The notes beneath the pieces were generated by a model. That model searched no databases, was not told where the DNA came from, and saw only the letters and a program-made list of their open reading frames with translations. A DNA stretch of 64,000 nucleotides, taken from positions 1 to 64,000 of the forward strand of contig CAZLQF010000010.1 in assembly GCA_964561545.1 (NCBI GenBank), written 5' to 3'. The translations under genes were made by a program, and so were the position numbers. Source of the DNA: CAZLQF01 sp964561545 (GTDB taxonomy: Bacteria > Bacteroidota > Bacteroidia > CAILMK01 > CAYYUA01). Below are positions 36,274 through 45,217 of this stretch, in pieces (position 1 is the stretch's first letter; the number at the start of each line of letters is the position of its first letter).

Positions 36274-36744
36274 ATGGACAGTAAGTTCAAAAAGAAAAGG
36301 TCCAAAACAGTATCGGGCATATCCACGGCCTCTTTGCCGGATATTATATTTATACTTTTGTTCTTTTTCATGGTCTCGACCGTATTAAGAGAACAAACAC
36401 CCAAAGTTAAAACCCAATTACCAAAAGCTACTGAGCTTACCAAGCTTAAAAAGAAATCATGGGTGAGTCATATTCACATAGGGCCTCCTACCAACGAAGC
36501 TAAATACGGAACAGCACCGCGAATTCAATTGAATGATGCATTGGCTGATAAAAGTGAGATCATTCCGTATGTAGAAACAGAACGTTTGAAACGTGAAGAA
36601 CGCATTAGGCCCTACATTACTTTTTCCCTCAAGATAGACCAAAGCGTTAAAATGGGAATTGTAACGGACGTCAAGCAGGAACTCAGAAAGGCCAACCAGT
36701 TGAAAATCAACTACGCAGCCGTCAAGCGGGAAGACAAATATTAG
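36274..36744 (+). CDS. exbD: ExbD/TolR-family protein, second copy
   Basis: A 156-residue ExbD with a basic N terminus (KFKKKRSKT), the helix SLPDIIFILLFFFMVSTV containing the conserved aspartate, and a periplasmic domain with PRIQLNDALADKS and MGIVTDVKQELRKA near the end. Two non-identical ExbD proteins suggest a heteromeric stator. It is the last gene of the four-gene operon. Confidence 0.92.
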   Translation: MDSKFKKKRSKTVSGISTASLPDIIFILLFFFMVSTVLREQTPKVKTQLPKATELTKLKKKSWVSHIHIGPPTNEAKYGTAPRIQLNDALADKSEIIPYVETERLKREERIRPYITFSLKIDQSVKMGIVTDVKQELRKANQLKINYAAVKREDKY

Positions 36745-36931
36745 CCATTAGGCTCCTGAGATACGTAATGGAGCTGTAAATTCCATTCTATCCATTTTAA
36801 CTACGGTCAAGGTTGTTTAACGCTTTATTTTACAGGAATTTCAATAAAGTTAATGCCTAACAAAAGACTTTTATCAGGCAATCAAACCACTGCGCAAGAT
36901 TTATTGATTCAGTCAAGTACTTTGCGATCGA

Positions 36932-37777
36932 TCACTTTTTCTTAAAAAAGGCCACTGTTTGATTCACCACCTTTTCTAAATCCCTCGGAAGGTTTGCCTC
37001 ATGATAAGGATGCTTCCCGCCAAAAGTATGGCCCGCTCCCGGTATCAACTCAAGGGTAATGTTGGGGTTCCATCTTTTCATCTCCAGCGCCTGTTCTTGA
37101 GGTACAGATTCGTCTTCTGTGCCATGAATTACCATAAAAGGGATGCGAAGCATTTTAACCTTAGCTGGGATTTCCAACCTTGATTTGTTGTTATAAAAAT
37201 TCTCTACCATTTGAAAGTTCATGGGCATTTCTTGACCGGTACGCCCATTGTGGATGTAAATAACACCTTTTTCCTTCCAGTCTTTTAATTCCTTTTGAGA
37301 CCAACGACTTTCAAAATCATTAACTGCTGACCAAGTGACCATTTTTTGAACCCTGTCATCTTCAGCGGCCTTTAAAATAGAAATACCACCTCCACGGCTG
37401 TGCCCTAATAAATAGACTTTTGATCGATCTATTTGATCTTCTGGTACCAGGTTAGTAGTGCCGGCAAAATCAATGACCGTTCCCAGGTCGTCCATTTCCT
37501 TTGAAAAGTTGTTCTCCGCAAACGCCTCAAGATCATGGGTTTCCTCAGGATTTTGAGGTGTTGCACCATTGTGGGAGAAATTAAATTTGAAGAAAATAAA
37601 GCCTTCCTCGGCAAATTTTCGTGCGATCAGGTCAAAAGTACCCCAATCCTTAAACCCCTTAAAACCGTGCGAAAAGATGACAATGGGTTGGTATTTAATT
37701 CGCTCATTAAAAAAAACATCTACCAAAATAGGTTTGCCGTGCTTACCTTCCAATTCTATATTTCTATATTCTTGCAT
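36932..37777 (-). CDS. Alpha/beta hydrolase (dienelactone-hydrolase-like)
   Basis: A 281-residue serine hydrolase. The oxyanion region is IVIFSHGFKGFKDWG, the nucleophile elbow GHSRGGG (about residue 125), the acid in IHGTEDESVP and the catalytic histidine in PGAGHTFGG. There is no signal peptide, so it acts in the cytoplasm. The substrate is unknown. It stands alone, divergent from a lipoprotein gene. Confidence 0.85.
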   Translation of the reverse strand: MQEYRNIELEGKHGKPILVDVFFNERIKYQPIVIFSHGFKGFKDWGTFDLIARKFAEEGFIFFKFNFSHNGATPQNPEETHDLEAFAENNFSKEMDDLGTVIDFAGTTNLVPEDQIDRSKVYLLGHSRGGGISILKAAEDDRVQKMVTWSAVNDFESRWSQKELKDWKEKGVIYIHNGRTGQEMPMNFQMVENFYNNKSRLEIPAKVKMLRIPFMVIHGTEDESVPQEQALEMKRWNPNITLELIPGAGHTFGGKHPYHEANLPRDLEKVVNQTVAFFKKK

Positions 37778-38003
37778 ACCTTAAGGTTACTATTTTACAA
37801 GCTTGGACAATATTCCTCAATTTACCCTCCTAATTTGTCAATTCCGCTGGATACAAAAGTAACCATGATGATACTTCTTTATCGAATTTAGATAAAATCA
37901 AAACAAAATGATTCAAAAAATCAACCTAAATTCCCGTTTAAGGGGCATCTGAATGATTGAAATGTAAGGTAGCCAAGTTTTAGCTGATTTTAAACATAAT
38001 GCT

Positions 38004-38011
38004 TACTTTTG
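38004..38011 (+). promoter_or_regulatory. -7 box (TACTTTTG) of a lipoprotein gene
   Basis: An exact TAnnTTTG match 20 nt upstream of the ATG at 38032 in the divergent 254-nt spacer. Confidence 0.5.
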
Positions 38012-38031
38012 TTGATAAATAAACAACTTTC

Positions 38032-38511
38032 ATGAAACCTTTCAGATTAACCTTGCTCGGTATTTTGGCTTTGTTCATATTCCAAAGCTGTGGTCAGTCA
38101 GAGTCCAAAGATCCAGTAAAAAAAGCTGTTTCATCACATTTAAAAGAACAAATGGATAAAGAGACAAAATATGAAGCCCTTTCTTACACCATAGATACCG
38201 TTTTCCAAAAAATGAAGGACCATCCTCGCTACCAATACTTGAACGATACCATCATCAAGCTTGAAGGGGATAGCGTTGGCATGGCCATTCGCCTAAAGAT
38301 GGCAGAAGATTCCAAAAAGCAGGAAGTTCAAAATGAATTGAATAAAATATCTAATGAGTTAAGCAGCCTTAGAAGTGATTTTAGCGGCTTCAAGCAATCG
38401 TACGAGCCTCCTGTTTTACGTTATAAGGTTAAGCACCAATACAAAAAAAATGACAAAACCATAACAGCCAAGTTTAAAGTAGATTCAAGCCTTAATGTTC
38501 GGCAGTTATAA
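38032..38511 (+). CDS. Small lipoprotein, unknown function
   Basis: A 159-residue protein with a lipobox (LFIFQSCGQSE, lipidated Cys21 or so) and a Lys/Asp/Glu-rich body with heptad-like leucine spacing around residues 100-135 (EVQNELNKISNELSSL), suggesting a coiled coil. No recognised family. It ends convergently with the lipoprotein gene at 38552, 40 nt apart. Confidence 0.7.
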   Translation: MKPFRLTLLGILALFIFQSCGQSESKDPVKKAVSSHLKEQMDKETKYEALSYTIDTVFQKMKDHPRYQYLNDTIIKLEGDSVGMAIRLKMAEDSKKQEVQNELNKISNELSSLRSDFSGFKQSYEPPVLRYKVKHQYKKNDKTITAKFKVDSSLNVRQL

Positions 38512-38551
38512 GGTTATTTATATTGCTTGAGCACAAGTTCGTCAAATCAGT

Positions 38552-39157
38552 TCAATCAGATTTAAACAGGATATCAAAACTATATTGACTTCCTTCAAAA
38601 AACAGGATTTTTTGCCAACCCGATACATGAATCTCCTTTAATTGAGCATTCTCGAAATCTAATTTAACAACTTGAGCGTTGTAATACATAGGATTGTCCA
38701 TTTTTTTTAAGGCCAATACGTGGAAAAGATTTTTATTTACAGGAGGGCCTTTGTAATAAGCATTAATGAATTTTACGCTTTCATCCTCTTCCGGCTTTAG
38801 GGTATTTTCAACAACCGAATAGAGGGTATCATTATTGTGGGTCCATACCATGTCACTAATTTCATAAACCCCAAGATAAGCAGGTTTATTAATATCATAC
38901 GTATTGAAGATGGCTGTGTCAGATAAAACATCTTGGATGGTTTGCTCTTGCCTCTCCGAAGCTTTGGAGAAGTTTATTTTTTTTACAATTCTTTGAGGCG
39001 GTTCTTTTTGGTATTGCCTTAATTCCTTTTTAACAAGGCCATCTAAATCAAAATAACGATCTGTTTTAAACTGGTTTCCACTCCCTGTTGGTGTGCAACT
39101 TGCAGTAATAATAGCAAACAGCGTTACAAATAAGGGCCAGGATTTATATTGGAGCAA
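38552..39157 (-). CDS. Lipoprotein, unknown function
   Basis: A 201-residue protein with a signal peptide and lipobox (FAIITASCTPTG, Cys near residue 21). The body alternates strands with tyrosines and acidic residues and holds no known motif. It starts 15 nt after the gpmI stop, so it is probably the second gene of a gpmI operon; no functional link to glycolysis is evident. Confidence 0.7.
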   Translation of the reverse strand: MLQYKSWPLFVTLFAIITASCTPTGSGNQFKTDRYFDLDGLVKKELRQYQKEPPQRIVKKINFSKASERQEQTIQDVLSDTAIFNTYDINKPAYLGVYEISDMVWTHNNDTLYSVVENTLKPEEDESVKFINAYYKGPPVNKNLFHVLALKKMDNPMYYNAQVVKLDFENAQLKEIHVSGWQKILFFEGSQYSFDILFKSD

Positions 39158-39172
39158 AGGTTGGTTATTTGT

Positions 39173-40726
39173 TTAAGTAGTTTGCATTTTAAATTCAACT
39201 AATACATCTCCGGTCATACCATCAGGCTGATCTAAGCCCAATAAGGCAAGAATGGTCGGAGCTATATCAGCCAGCTTACCATCTTTCAGTTTAATGCCTT
39301 GCTTTTGGTCATCAACCAAAATAAATGGAACTGGGTTGGTGGTGTGAGCAGTATTAGGAGACCCATCCTCATTGACCATAAAATCCGAATTCCCATGATC
39401 CGCTGTAACCAATGAGATGTAGCCTTTTTCAAGGCATTTTTCAACCACCTTTTTAGCACATTGGTCAATGGTTTCAAGGGCTTTTACTACCGCATCAAAA
39501 TCTCCTGTATGACCTACCATATCAGGATTTGCAAAATTTAATACTATTAAATCCTGCTCATGATTTTCAATTTCTTGTATCACAGCATCGGTAACCTCAT
39601 TCGCACTCATTTCCGGTTGAAGGTCATAAGTAGCCACTTTCGGTGAAGCAATCATGAGGCGTTGCTCGGTCTCAAAAGCTTCTTCCCTGCCTCCATTGAA
39701 AAAATAGGTTACATGGGGATATTTTTCGGTTTCTGCAATCCTTAATTGGTTCAGGCCCTTTTGGGCAAAAAACTCTCCAAGGGTATTTTTAATGTTTTCA
39801 TCTTCAAAAATTATGTCAACCCCCTCAAATTCTGGATCGTACTCAGTCATGGTTAGGTAATAAAGCTGCAGGGGCTTCATATCCTGTTCAGGGTATTCCT
39901 GCTGGCTTAATGCCATGGTAAGCTCCCTACCCCGGTCAGTACGGAAATTAAAGAAAATAACCACATCTCCTTCCTCGATGGTTGCTTTGGGCTCATCCTC
40001 TTCATTGGTGATGGTAACCGGGTTAAGGAATTCATCGGTCACTTCTTTTTGATAGGAGTCCATTAAAGCCTTGGCGGGGTCCTGGTAGTGCTCACCTTTG
40101 CCTTTTACTAAGAGATCGTAAGCATGTTTTACACGCTCCCATCTTTTGTCGCGGTCCATTGCATAATATCGACCTATAAGTGAAGCAATTTCGCCACCTG
40201 TTTCTTTTAACTGCTGTTGAAGTTCCTGGATGTAACCGACACCGGATTTGGGATCCGTATCCCGCCCATCCATGAATGGATGAACGTAAAAATCTTTAAG
40301 GCCTTTTTCACCTGCTACCCGGCACAATTCTTTGAGGTGATAGATGTGAGAGTGAACGCCCCCATCGGAAAGAAGCCCTAAAAAATGGACTTTTTTATCA
40401 TTGGCTTTAGCATATTCCAAAGCATTTTGCAGTTTATCTTTTCCTGCAAATGAACCATCTTGAATGGCTTTGTTGATCCTTACCAAAGGCTGATATACCA
40501 CTCGGCCAGCACCGATGTTAAGGTGCCCTACTTCCGAATTGCCCATTTGGCCATCGGGCAATCCTACATTAGCGCCCGATGTATACAATTCAGAATTGGT
40601 ATAATGCTGATACAAATGATCGACAAATGGTGTTTGAGCTTTTTTAACAGCGTTAATTTGGGCATCGTCCACACCATGGCCCCATCCATCAAGGATTATT
40701 AGTGCTAATTTGTTTTTATTTTCCAT
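39173..40726 (-). CDS. gpmI: 2,3-bisphosphoglycerate-independent phosphoglycerate mutase
   Basis: A 517-residue iPGM when started at MENKNKLAL. Motifs: LDGWGHG, the catalytic serine in GQMGNSEVGHLNIGAGR, the phosphatase-domain pair MDGRDTDP and FFNFRTDRGREL, TADHGNSDFM and NTAHTTNPVPF. It interconverts 3- and 2-phosphoglycerate in glycolysis and gluconeogenesis and needs Mn. The reading frame is open ten codons further upstream, but that extension is not homologous and would include the -7 box, so the internal ATG was chosen. Confidence 0.95.
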   Translation of the reverse strand: MENKNKLALIILDGWGHGVDDAQINAVKKAQTPFVDHLYQHYTNSELYTSGANVGLPDGQMGNSEVGHLNIGAGRVVYQPLVRINKAIQDGSFAGKDKLQNALEYAKANDKKVHFLGLLSDGGVHSHIYHLKELCRVAGEKGLKDFYVHPFMDGRDTDPKSGVGYIQELQQQLKETGGEIASLIGRYYAMDRDKRWERVKHAYDLLVKGKGEHYQDPAKALMDSYQKEVTDEFLNPVTITNEEDEPKATIEEGDVVIFFNFRTDRGRELTMALSQQEYPEQDMKPLQLYYLTMTEYDPEFEGVDIIFEDENIKNTLGEFFAQKGLNQLRIAETEKYPHVTYFFNGGREEAFETEQRLMIASPKVATYDLQPEMSANEVTDAVIQEIENHEQDLIVLNFANPDMVGHTGDFDAVVKALETIDQCAKKVVEKCLEKGYISLVTADHGNSDFMVNEDGSPNTAHTTNPVPFILVDDQKQGIKLKDGKLADIAPTILALLGLDQPDGMTGDVLVEFKMQTT

Positions 40727-40731
40727 AGCTA

Positions 40732-40739
40732 CAAATTTA
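40732..40739 (-). promoter_or_regulatory. -7 box 5 nt from the gpmI ATG
   Basis: TAAATTTG, then TAGCT, then the ATG at 40726. A TTGG about 21 nt further upstream could be the -33 element. The geometry supports a leaderless gpmI transcript and the chosen start. Confidence 0.55.
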
Positions 40740-40957
40740 CTACATGTGCAAACCAATTAGCCAACGATAAGTTTCAAAAATTGAACTTCTACAAGAAATT
40801 CTTAAATTAGAAGAATAAGATTTAGGTTTTCTAACTTTATTGACATAAATTGCTTAATAACCGATGCTGGAAAAAAAATTTGTAAAAGGTTTTATTAGCG
40901 ACATGGCCCCAGTTTAGCTTGCCATTGCTCTAACAAAAATTTAAAAAATTTAGCCCA

Positions 40958-41359
40958 ATGATCTTAAAATCAACCTTTCTTCAATGTTTTCTTATTTTAA
41001 TCGTTGCAGGCATTGGCATTACTAAAGCGCAAGCTGATATTTTTGACAACTTGGCCGTTGCTGTAAAATCCGGCAACGCTAAAGAAGTATCGAAATTTTT
41101 GGGATCCAAGGTTGATATCCAGATTATGAAGGAAGAGGATGTATACAATAAAACAAAAGCTGAAACCAGGCTGAAGGAATTTTTCACAAAACACCAGCCT
41201 GAAAAATTCAACCTCATTCACAAAGGTTCATCCAAAGATGGCTCCAAGTTTGCCATCGGGAAACTTCACACCGATCGAGGCGTTTTTCGCACTTATTTTT
41301 TTGTTAAGGAAGAAGGCAATAGCATGCGTGTTAAAGAAATGCGATTTGAAAAAAATTAA
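40958..41359 (+). CDS. DUF4783 secreted protein
   Basis: A 133-residue protein with a signal peptide (about residues 1-26, cleavage near KAQA) and a compact NTF2-like body (IFDNLAVAVKSGNAKEVSKFL; AETRLKEFF; FAIGKLHTDRG; YFFVKEEGNSMRVKEMRFE). This matches DUF4783, a Bacteroidota family usually encoded next to nadC. Role unknown. nadC follows 12 nt later. Confidence 0.85.
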   Translation: MILKSTFLQCFLILIVAGIGITKAQADIFDNLAVAVKSGNAKEVSKFLGSKVDIQIMKEEDVYNKTKAETRLKEFFTKHQPEKFNLIHKGSSKDGSKFAIGKLHTDRGVFRTYFFVKEEGNSMRVKEMRFEKN

Positions 41360-41371
41360 ACTTCCCGATAA

Positions 41372-42241
41372 TTGGAGCTTTTAGATTTTCAGCCTCATTT
41401 TAAAGATTACTTGCAAAAGTTTATTGATTTAGCAGTAAAAGAAGATCTTGGAGCTGGAGATCATACTTCCCAAGCCATATTTAATGCTGATCAACATGGC
41501 AAGGCACAACTTGTAGCCAAGGAAGAAGGGATTGTTGCCGGATTGGGGTTGATTCCCTTTATTTACCAAAACCTGAACACCTCCGTCAACGTAACAGCCC
41601 ATTTTAAAGATGGCAACTTAGTAGGAGAAGGCAATCAAGTTTTAACCATTGAGGGCCCTTACCAATCCATACTTACTGGTGAGCGGTTGATCTTAAATTT
41701 TACACAACACCTTAGCGGGATTGCTACCAAGACTTGGCAGTTGACCCATTTGGTAGCTCCCTTATTAACCAAATTATTGGACACACGTAAAACAACACCC
41801 GGATTGCGCCTACTTGAAAAATGGGCCGTTCAAGCTGGAGGCGGGGTTAATCATCGTTTGGGGCTTGATGACATGGTCATGATTAAGGACAACCACATCG
41901 ATTATTTAGGCAGCATTGATCAAGCTGTCCGGCAAGTTCAGGATTATTTAAAAGCGCAGGAATTACAGGATATTCCAATAGTTGTTGAGGCAAGAAACCA
42001 TGAAGAGATCCGGGAAATACTGAAACTACCCAATATAACCAGAATATTGCTTGATAACTTTAGCACTCCGGACCTTAAAGAGGCAGTGAGACTGGTTAAT
42101 CAACAGATCCCTACAGAGGCTTCGGGCGGCATCGATGCAGGCAATTTAAAGGCTTATGCCCAGACTGGTGTTGATTACATTTCCACAAGCGAATTAACCC
42201 GTAATTTCAAACCGCTTGATCTAACTTTAAAGCATATTTAA
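41372..42241 (+). CDS. nadC: Nicotinate-nucleotide pyrophosphorylase (carboxylating)
   Basis: A 289-residue quinolinate phosphoribosyltransferase of NAD synthesis. Motifs: EDLGAGDHTSQ, ERLILNFTQHLSGIAT, LDTRKTTPGLRLLEKWA, GGGVNHRLGLDDMVMIKDNH and a C-terminal SGGIDAGNL. The start is TTG at 41372, the only sensible start before the domain; there is no ATG in frame upstream after the DUF4783 stop. It converts quinolinate and PRPP to nicotinate mononucleotide. It works in the same pathway as nadD at 59.9 kb; tryptophan dioxygenase at 47.7 kb could feed it only if a kynurenine route is present elsewhere. Confidence 0.95.
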   Translation: MELLDFQPHFKDYLQKFIDLAVKEDLGAGDHTSQAIFNADQHGKAQLVAKEEGIVAGLGLIPFIYQNLNTSVNVTAHFKDGNLVGEGNQVLTIEGPYQSILTGERLILNFTQHLSGIATKTWQLTHLVAPLLTKLLDTRKTTPGLRLLEKWAVQAGGGVNHRLGLDDMVMIKDNHIDYLGSIDQAVRQVQDYLKAQELQDIPIVVEARNHEEIREILKLPNITRILLDNFSTPDLKEAVRLVNQQIPTEASGGIDAGNLKAYAQTGVDYISTSELTRNFKPLDLTLKHI

Positions 42242-42341
42242 GGAACATCAAAAGGAAAACCTCCAGAATCCATTTAAGTGATGATTGATAATTGAGTTTT
42301 TAGCAATCGACCAATTACCATAAAACACCTACCTCACTTAA

Positions 42342-42989
42342 TTATTCAACGATGATTGGAGTACTTTTGGATTTTTTGCCATCACTAAGTTGAATAATAT
42401 ACTTACCAGGTTTGATTTGATGTTCACTTAATTGAATTTTAATCTTACCTGATCGGACCTCTTGCAATGCTTTTTTGCTGCAAGCTTTGCCTGAAGATGA
42501 GATAATCTTAAGCTTTGATGGCTTAAAGCTATTGTTAAAATCCACTGTTATGGAATTTCTTGCATTGACCGGGTTTGGATAAGCATAAACTTCAGCTTTC
42601 TGGCTTCGAACCGCTTTTTTCCCTGTAGATAATTTTTCAATGGTAAAAGCAGAAGGCCTAAATATTTGCCCATCTATATTATTAGAAACAATTACATTGT
42701 AAGCACCTACTTTTTGGTTTTGATCAATGGAAAAGAAACCAGTCAATTCGTAATTAGTTTGCACGCTTACTGAATTTGGATATATTATAGTAGAGGTCCC
42801 TTGCTGAAAAACTACTGAAGTACTTGAGGCTTGTTGAAAATGGGTATTGGACCCTGAAATAGTTACAGCCAATTGCTCACCTTGTTTGGCTGAATCAGGA
42901 TTGATCTCGGTAATTACTTGTCCATTTACATTAAAGGCAAATACTAACCCTAAAATAAATAAAGGTACCTTTCTAATATAGCTAAACAT
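42342..42989 (-). CDS. IPT-like protein with T9SS sorting domain
   Basis: A 215-residue secreted protein: signal peptide (1-24, NGQ), an IPT/TIG-like beta domain (ITEINPDSAKQGEQLAVTISG) and a C-terminal T9SS type A-like sorting domain (YAYPNPVNARNSITV to STPIIVE). Its start lies 3 nt after the stop of the O-antigen ligase-like gene, so the two are translationally coupled. Confidence 0.75.
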   Translation of the reverse strand: MFSYIRKVPLFILGLVFAFNVNGQVITEINPDSAKQGEQLAVTISGSNTHFQQASSTSVVFQQGTSTIIYPNSVSVQTNYELTGFFSIDQNQKVGAYNVIVSNNIDGQIFRPSAFTIEKLSTGKKAVRSQKAEVYAYPNPVNARNSITVDFNNSFKPSKLKIISSSGKACSKKALQEVRSGKIKIQLSEHQIKPGKYIIQLSDGKKSKSTPIIVE

Positions 42990-42992
42990 GGT

Positions 42993-45098
42993 TCAATTTT
43001 TTAGGTTGTACTTTTTCTTTAAGCTATCGGCCTTTTCAAAAGTAATTTTTTTATCTATTTTTTCCAAAGCATAAATAACATCTTTTATAACTTGGGCTTT
43101 CAGGGACCGTTTTTCTTTTTGCGATTTTTCATGAATATTCAAAAGCCATCCCTTATCCTTGCCTATTATATTGATTAAGTCCGACATCATGGCTTCATCT
43201 ACTTCCTGCTGAATATTGGCAAGTTTAGCTTGAAGAATTTTATGCGCATACCGCTTGATTTTTTCTGGTTGATCTTCTTCCATGCTCAAAGCACTTACAT
43301 GATGGTAAGCCTTTTCAATTTTATCACGGTTGTAATAACTTGCTGCCAGGTTAAGCCTTGCGTCCGTAAAACTCGAGTCTATTTGAACAGCCTTTTCGTA
43401 TAATTGAATGGCCTGTTGATGGTTGCCTTTGATTTGATGGCAAGTAGCTAAATTATTAAGTACATGAATGTGATGGGGATTGACTTCATAAGCATCTTGA
43501 AAATGCTTCATGGCCACATCAATGTTCCTTAAGTTGTAGTAAGCCAAACCGGTGTACCAACTAATTGGAGTACTCATGGGATCCATTGTATAAAATGAGT
43601 TACCGGCTTGACTGGCATTATGGATTAATGCGTTCCATTGGTTGTTGTTTCTGTTTTCGAACGCTTTTAACGTATAATACTGGCCTTGCGCTTGCATAGA
43701 TATGATATAAGCACTTAAAGCAACCATTAAGCCCGCACTGATCAAGAAAATGTACGAAGAGCTTTTGGAAAGCTTTTGTCGATATTGATGAAAATGCAGT
43801 TTTAACAAAGGTACAACAAAGATGGCAAGAACAATCGAATGGCTTACCCGTTCCCTTGGAAAGCTGAACATTGCCAAAAGCAAATAAGCAGTTAAGCCAA
43901 AGAAGACCACCATAATAAGGGTGAAATGTTGCTGACGGGCGTGGTTATTTTTGAGCAATTGAAAAGTGTAATAAAGCAAAACGAGGAAAGCACCTGCATA
44001 CGCAATGAAAGCTAAGCCACCCGATTCTGAAAGCACCCATAAGAAATCATTATGTGGCCTTTGGTAAAAGGTGACTTGATCCTTGGATTCCAAGCCCTGT
44101 GGGCCAAAGCTCAAAACCTCTAAGTTCCAACTACCTAAGCCAATTCCTTTTAAAGGACTGTTGGTAAACATGTTGAATGAATGCTCGTAGAGCTTCAAGC
44201 GGTTTTCTACCGAACCATAGTGAAAATGAAATAAAGACTCGGCTTGTTTTTCAAATGTCTCTAAAGTCCCAAGTCTGCTATAACCCCATATGGCCAATGT
44301 AACAACGACCAAAAAGAACCCGAGGTAAAGCTTATATTGCTTAAGGAAGTTAACTGACCCTGATTTAAAATTTTGGAGGGTGCCTTTATTAGCAATTAAA
44401 CTTACTATAAGTGTAAGCAAAGTAGCACCTACCAAAGCTATCCAAATACTCCTTGCCAAAAGGGTAATGATGAGGGCGACCGCCAATGAAATGTTAACCG
44501 CTGAAAAGGTGTGCCAAAGCCCTCTGTTCTTAATAAAGTTAAAAAAATTAAAAGGAAGGCTGAGCAGTAACAGATGACCAAATAAATTACGGTGTCCAAA
44601 AGTTCCCTTAACTTGGTAAGTGGCTTGATGGGACAATTCAAAGCTTTGGTTTACCTCATAAAACTGCCATAAACCATGAATCCATAACAACAATGTTAAT
44701 ATAGTGCCAATTTTAGCAACTTGATTAAAAAAACTCGAGCCATCTTTTACAGCAAACCATAACAACAAGATCAGCAGGAATAAATTGAGGTCTTTTACCA
44801 GTAAAAACATCCCTTTCTGAAAATTAACGCTGTAAGCAAGGGTAATCGCTTCTAATAGAAGAAAAGCCGCAAAACATAATGCAAAAGCAGAAGAGAAAAT
44901 GGCGCTTTTACCAATGGTTCCTTTTTGGTATTCTTGAAAGATCAAATACCCTATTAAGCCAAATTCAGCCAAGCATAAGAGGAGTAATTTGGGATGTAGG
45001 TACGGATCAACAAACGCGGTCACATAAAAAAAGGGTACTGCAATAAGCAAAGCAATATAACAAACTAAGCGATAAGTATTGGCATGAAGTACCTTCAT
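42993..45098 (-). CDS. O-antigen ligase/polymerase-like membrane protein with TPR tail
   Basis: A 701-residue protein with about twelve hydrophobic helices in residues 1-480. The Wzy_C/O-antigen ligase region is around residues 300-360 (ENRLKLYEHSFNMF; NSPLKGIGLGSWN; PHNDFLWVLSESG). Residues about 500-610 form TPR repeats (YNLRNIDVAMKHFQDAYEVNP; HQQAIQLYEKAVQID). This WaaL/Wzy architecture suggests polymerisation or transfer of a surface glycan; catalysis in this family is by glycosyl transfer from a lipid carrier. The substrate is unknown. It is the upstream partner of the T9SS-tailed gene. Confidence 0.8.
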   Translation of the reverse strand: MKVLHANTYRLVCYIALLIAVPFFYVTAFVDPYLHPKLLLLCLAEFGLIGYLIFQEYQKGTIGKSAIFSSAFALCFAAFLLLEAITLAYSVNFQKGMFLLVKDLNLFLLILLLWFAVKDGSSFFNQVAKIGTILTLLLWIHGLWQFYEVNQSFELSHQATYQVKGTFGHRNLFGHLLLLSLPFNFFNFIKNRGLWHTFSAVNISLAVALIITLLARSIWIALVGATLLTLIVSLIANKGTLQNFKSGSVNFLKQYKLYLGFFLVVVTLAIWGYSRLGTLETFEKQAESLFHFHYGSVENRLKLYEHSFNMFTNSPLKGIGLGSWNLEVLSFGPQGLESKDQVTFYQRPHNDFLWVLSESGGLAFIAYAGAFLVLLYYTFQLLKNNHARQQHFTLIMVVFFGLTAYLLLAMFSFPRERVSHSIVLAIFVVPLLKLHFHQYRQKLSKSSSYIFLISAGLMVALSAYIISMQAQGQYYTLKAFENRNNNQWNALIHNASQAGNSFYTMDPMSTPISWYTGLAYYNLRNIDVAMKHFQDAYEVNPHHIHVLNNLATCHQIKGNHQQAIQLYEKAVQIDSSFTDARLNLAASYYNRDKIEKAYHHVSALSMEEDQPEKIKRYAHKILQAKLANIQQEVDEAMMSDLINIIGKDKGWLLNIHEKSQKEKRSLKAQVIKDVIYALEKIDKKITFEKADSLKKKYNLKN

Positions 45099-45151
45099 AA
45101 GTAGTTATAGCAATACCTGCAGGAATTTAAAATTAGTGAAAAATTAAGACC

Positions 45152-45189
45152 AAAAAAAAGGGCCAATGTATTACAAACACTGACCCTTT
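45152..45189 (-). terminator. Strong intrinsic terminator
   Basis: On the minus strand a 13-bp stem, AAAGGGTCAGTGT (45177-45189) with ACATTGGCCCTTT (45157-45169), two G-U pairs and a 7-nt loop, runs directly into eight Ts (45152-45159). It stands 28 nt past the stop at 45218. Confidence 0.88.
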
Positions 45190-45217
45190 CTAAGATGAAT
45201 AAGATGGCTGCGGAAGC

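Noticed and set aside
36854..36880. TGCCT/AGGCA hairpin after exbD
   Set aside because: Short stem with internal loops and no T tract.
40727..40756. Ten-codon upstream extension of gpmI
   Set aside because: Contains the -7 promoter box and has no homologous character; the ATG at 40726 fits the family start.
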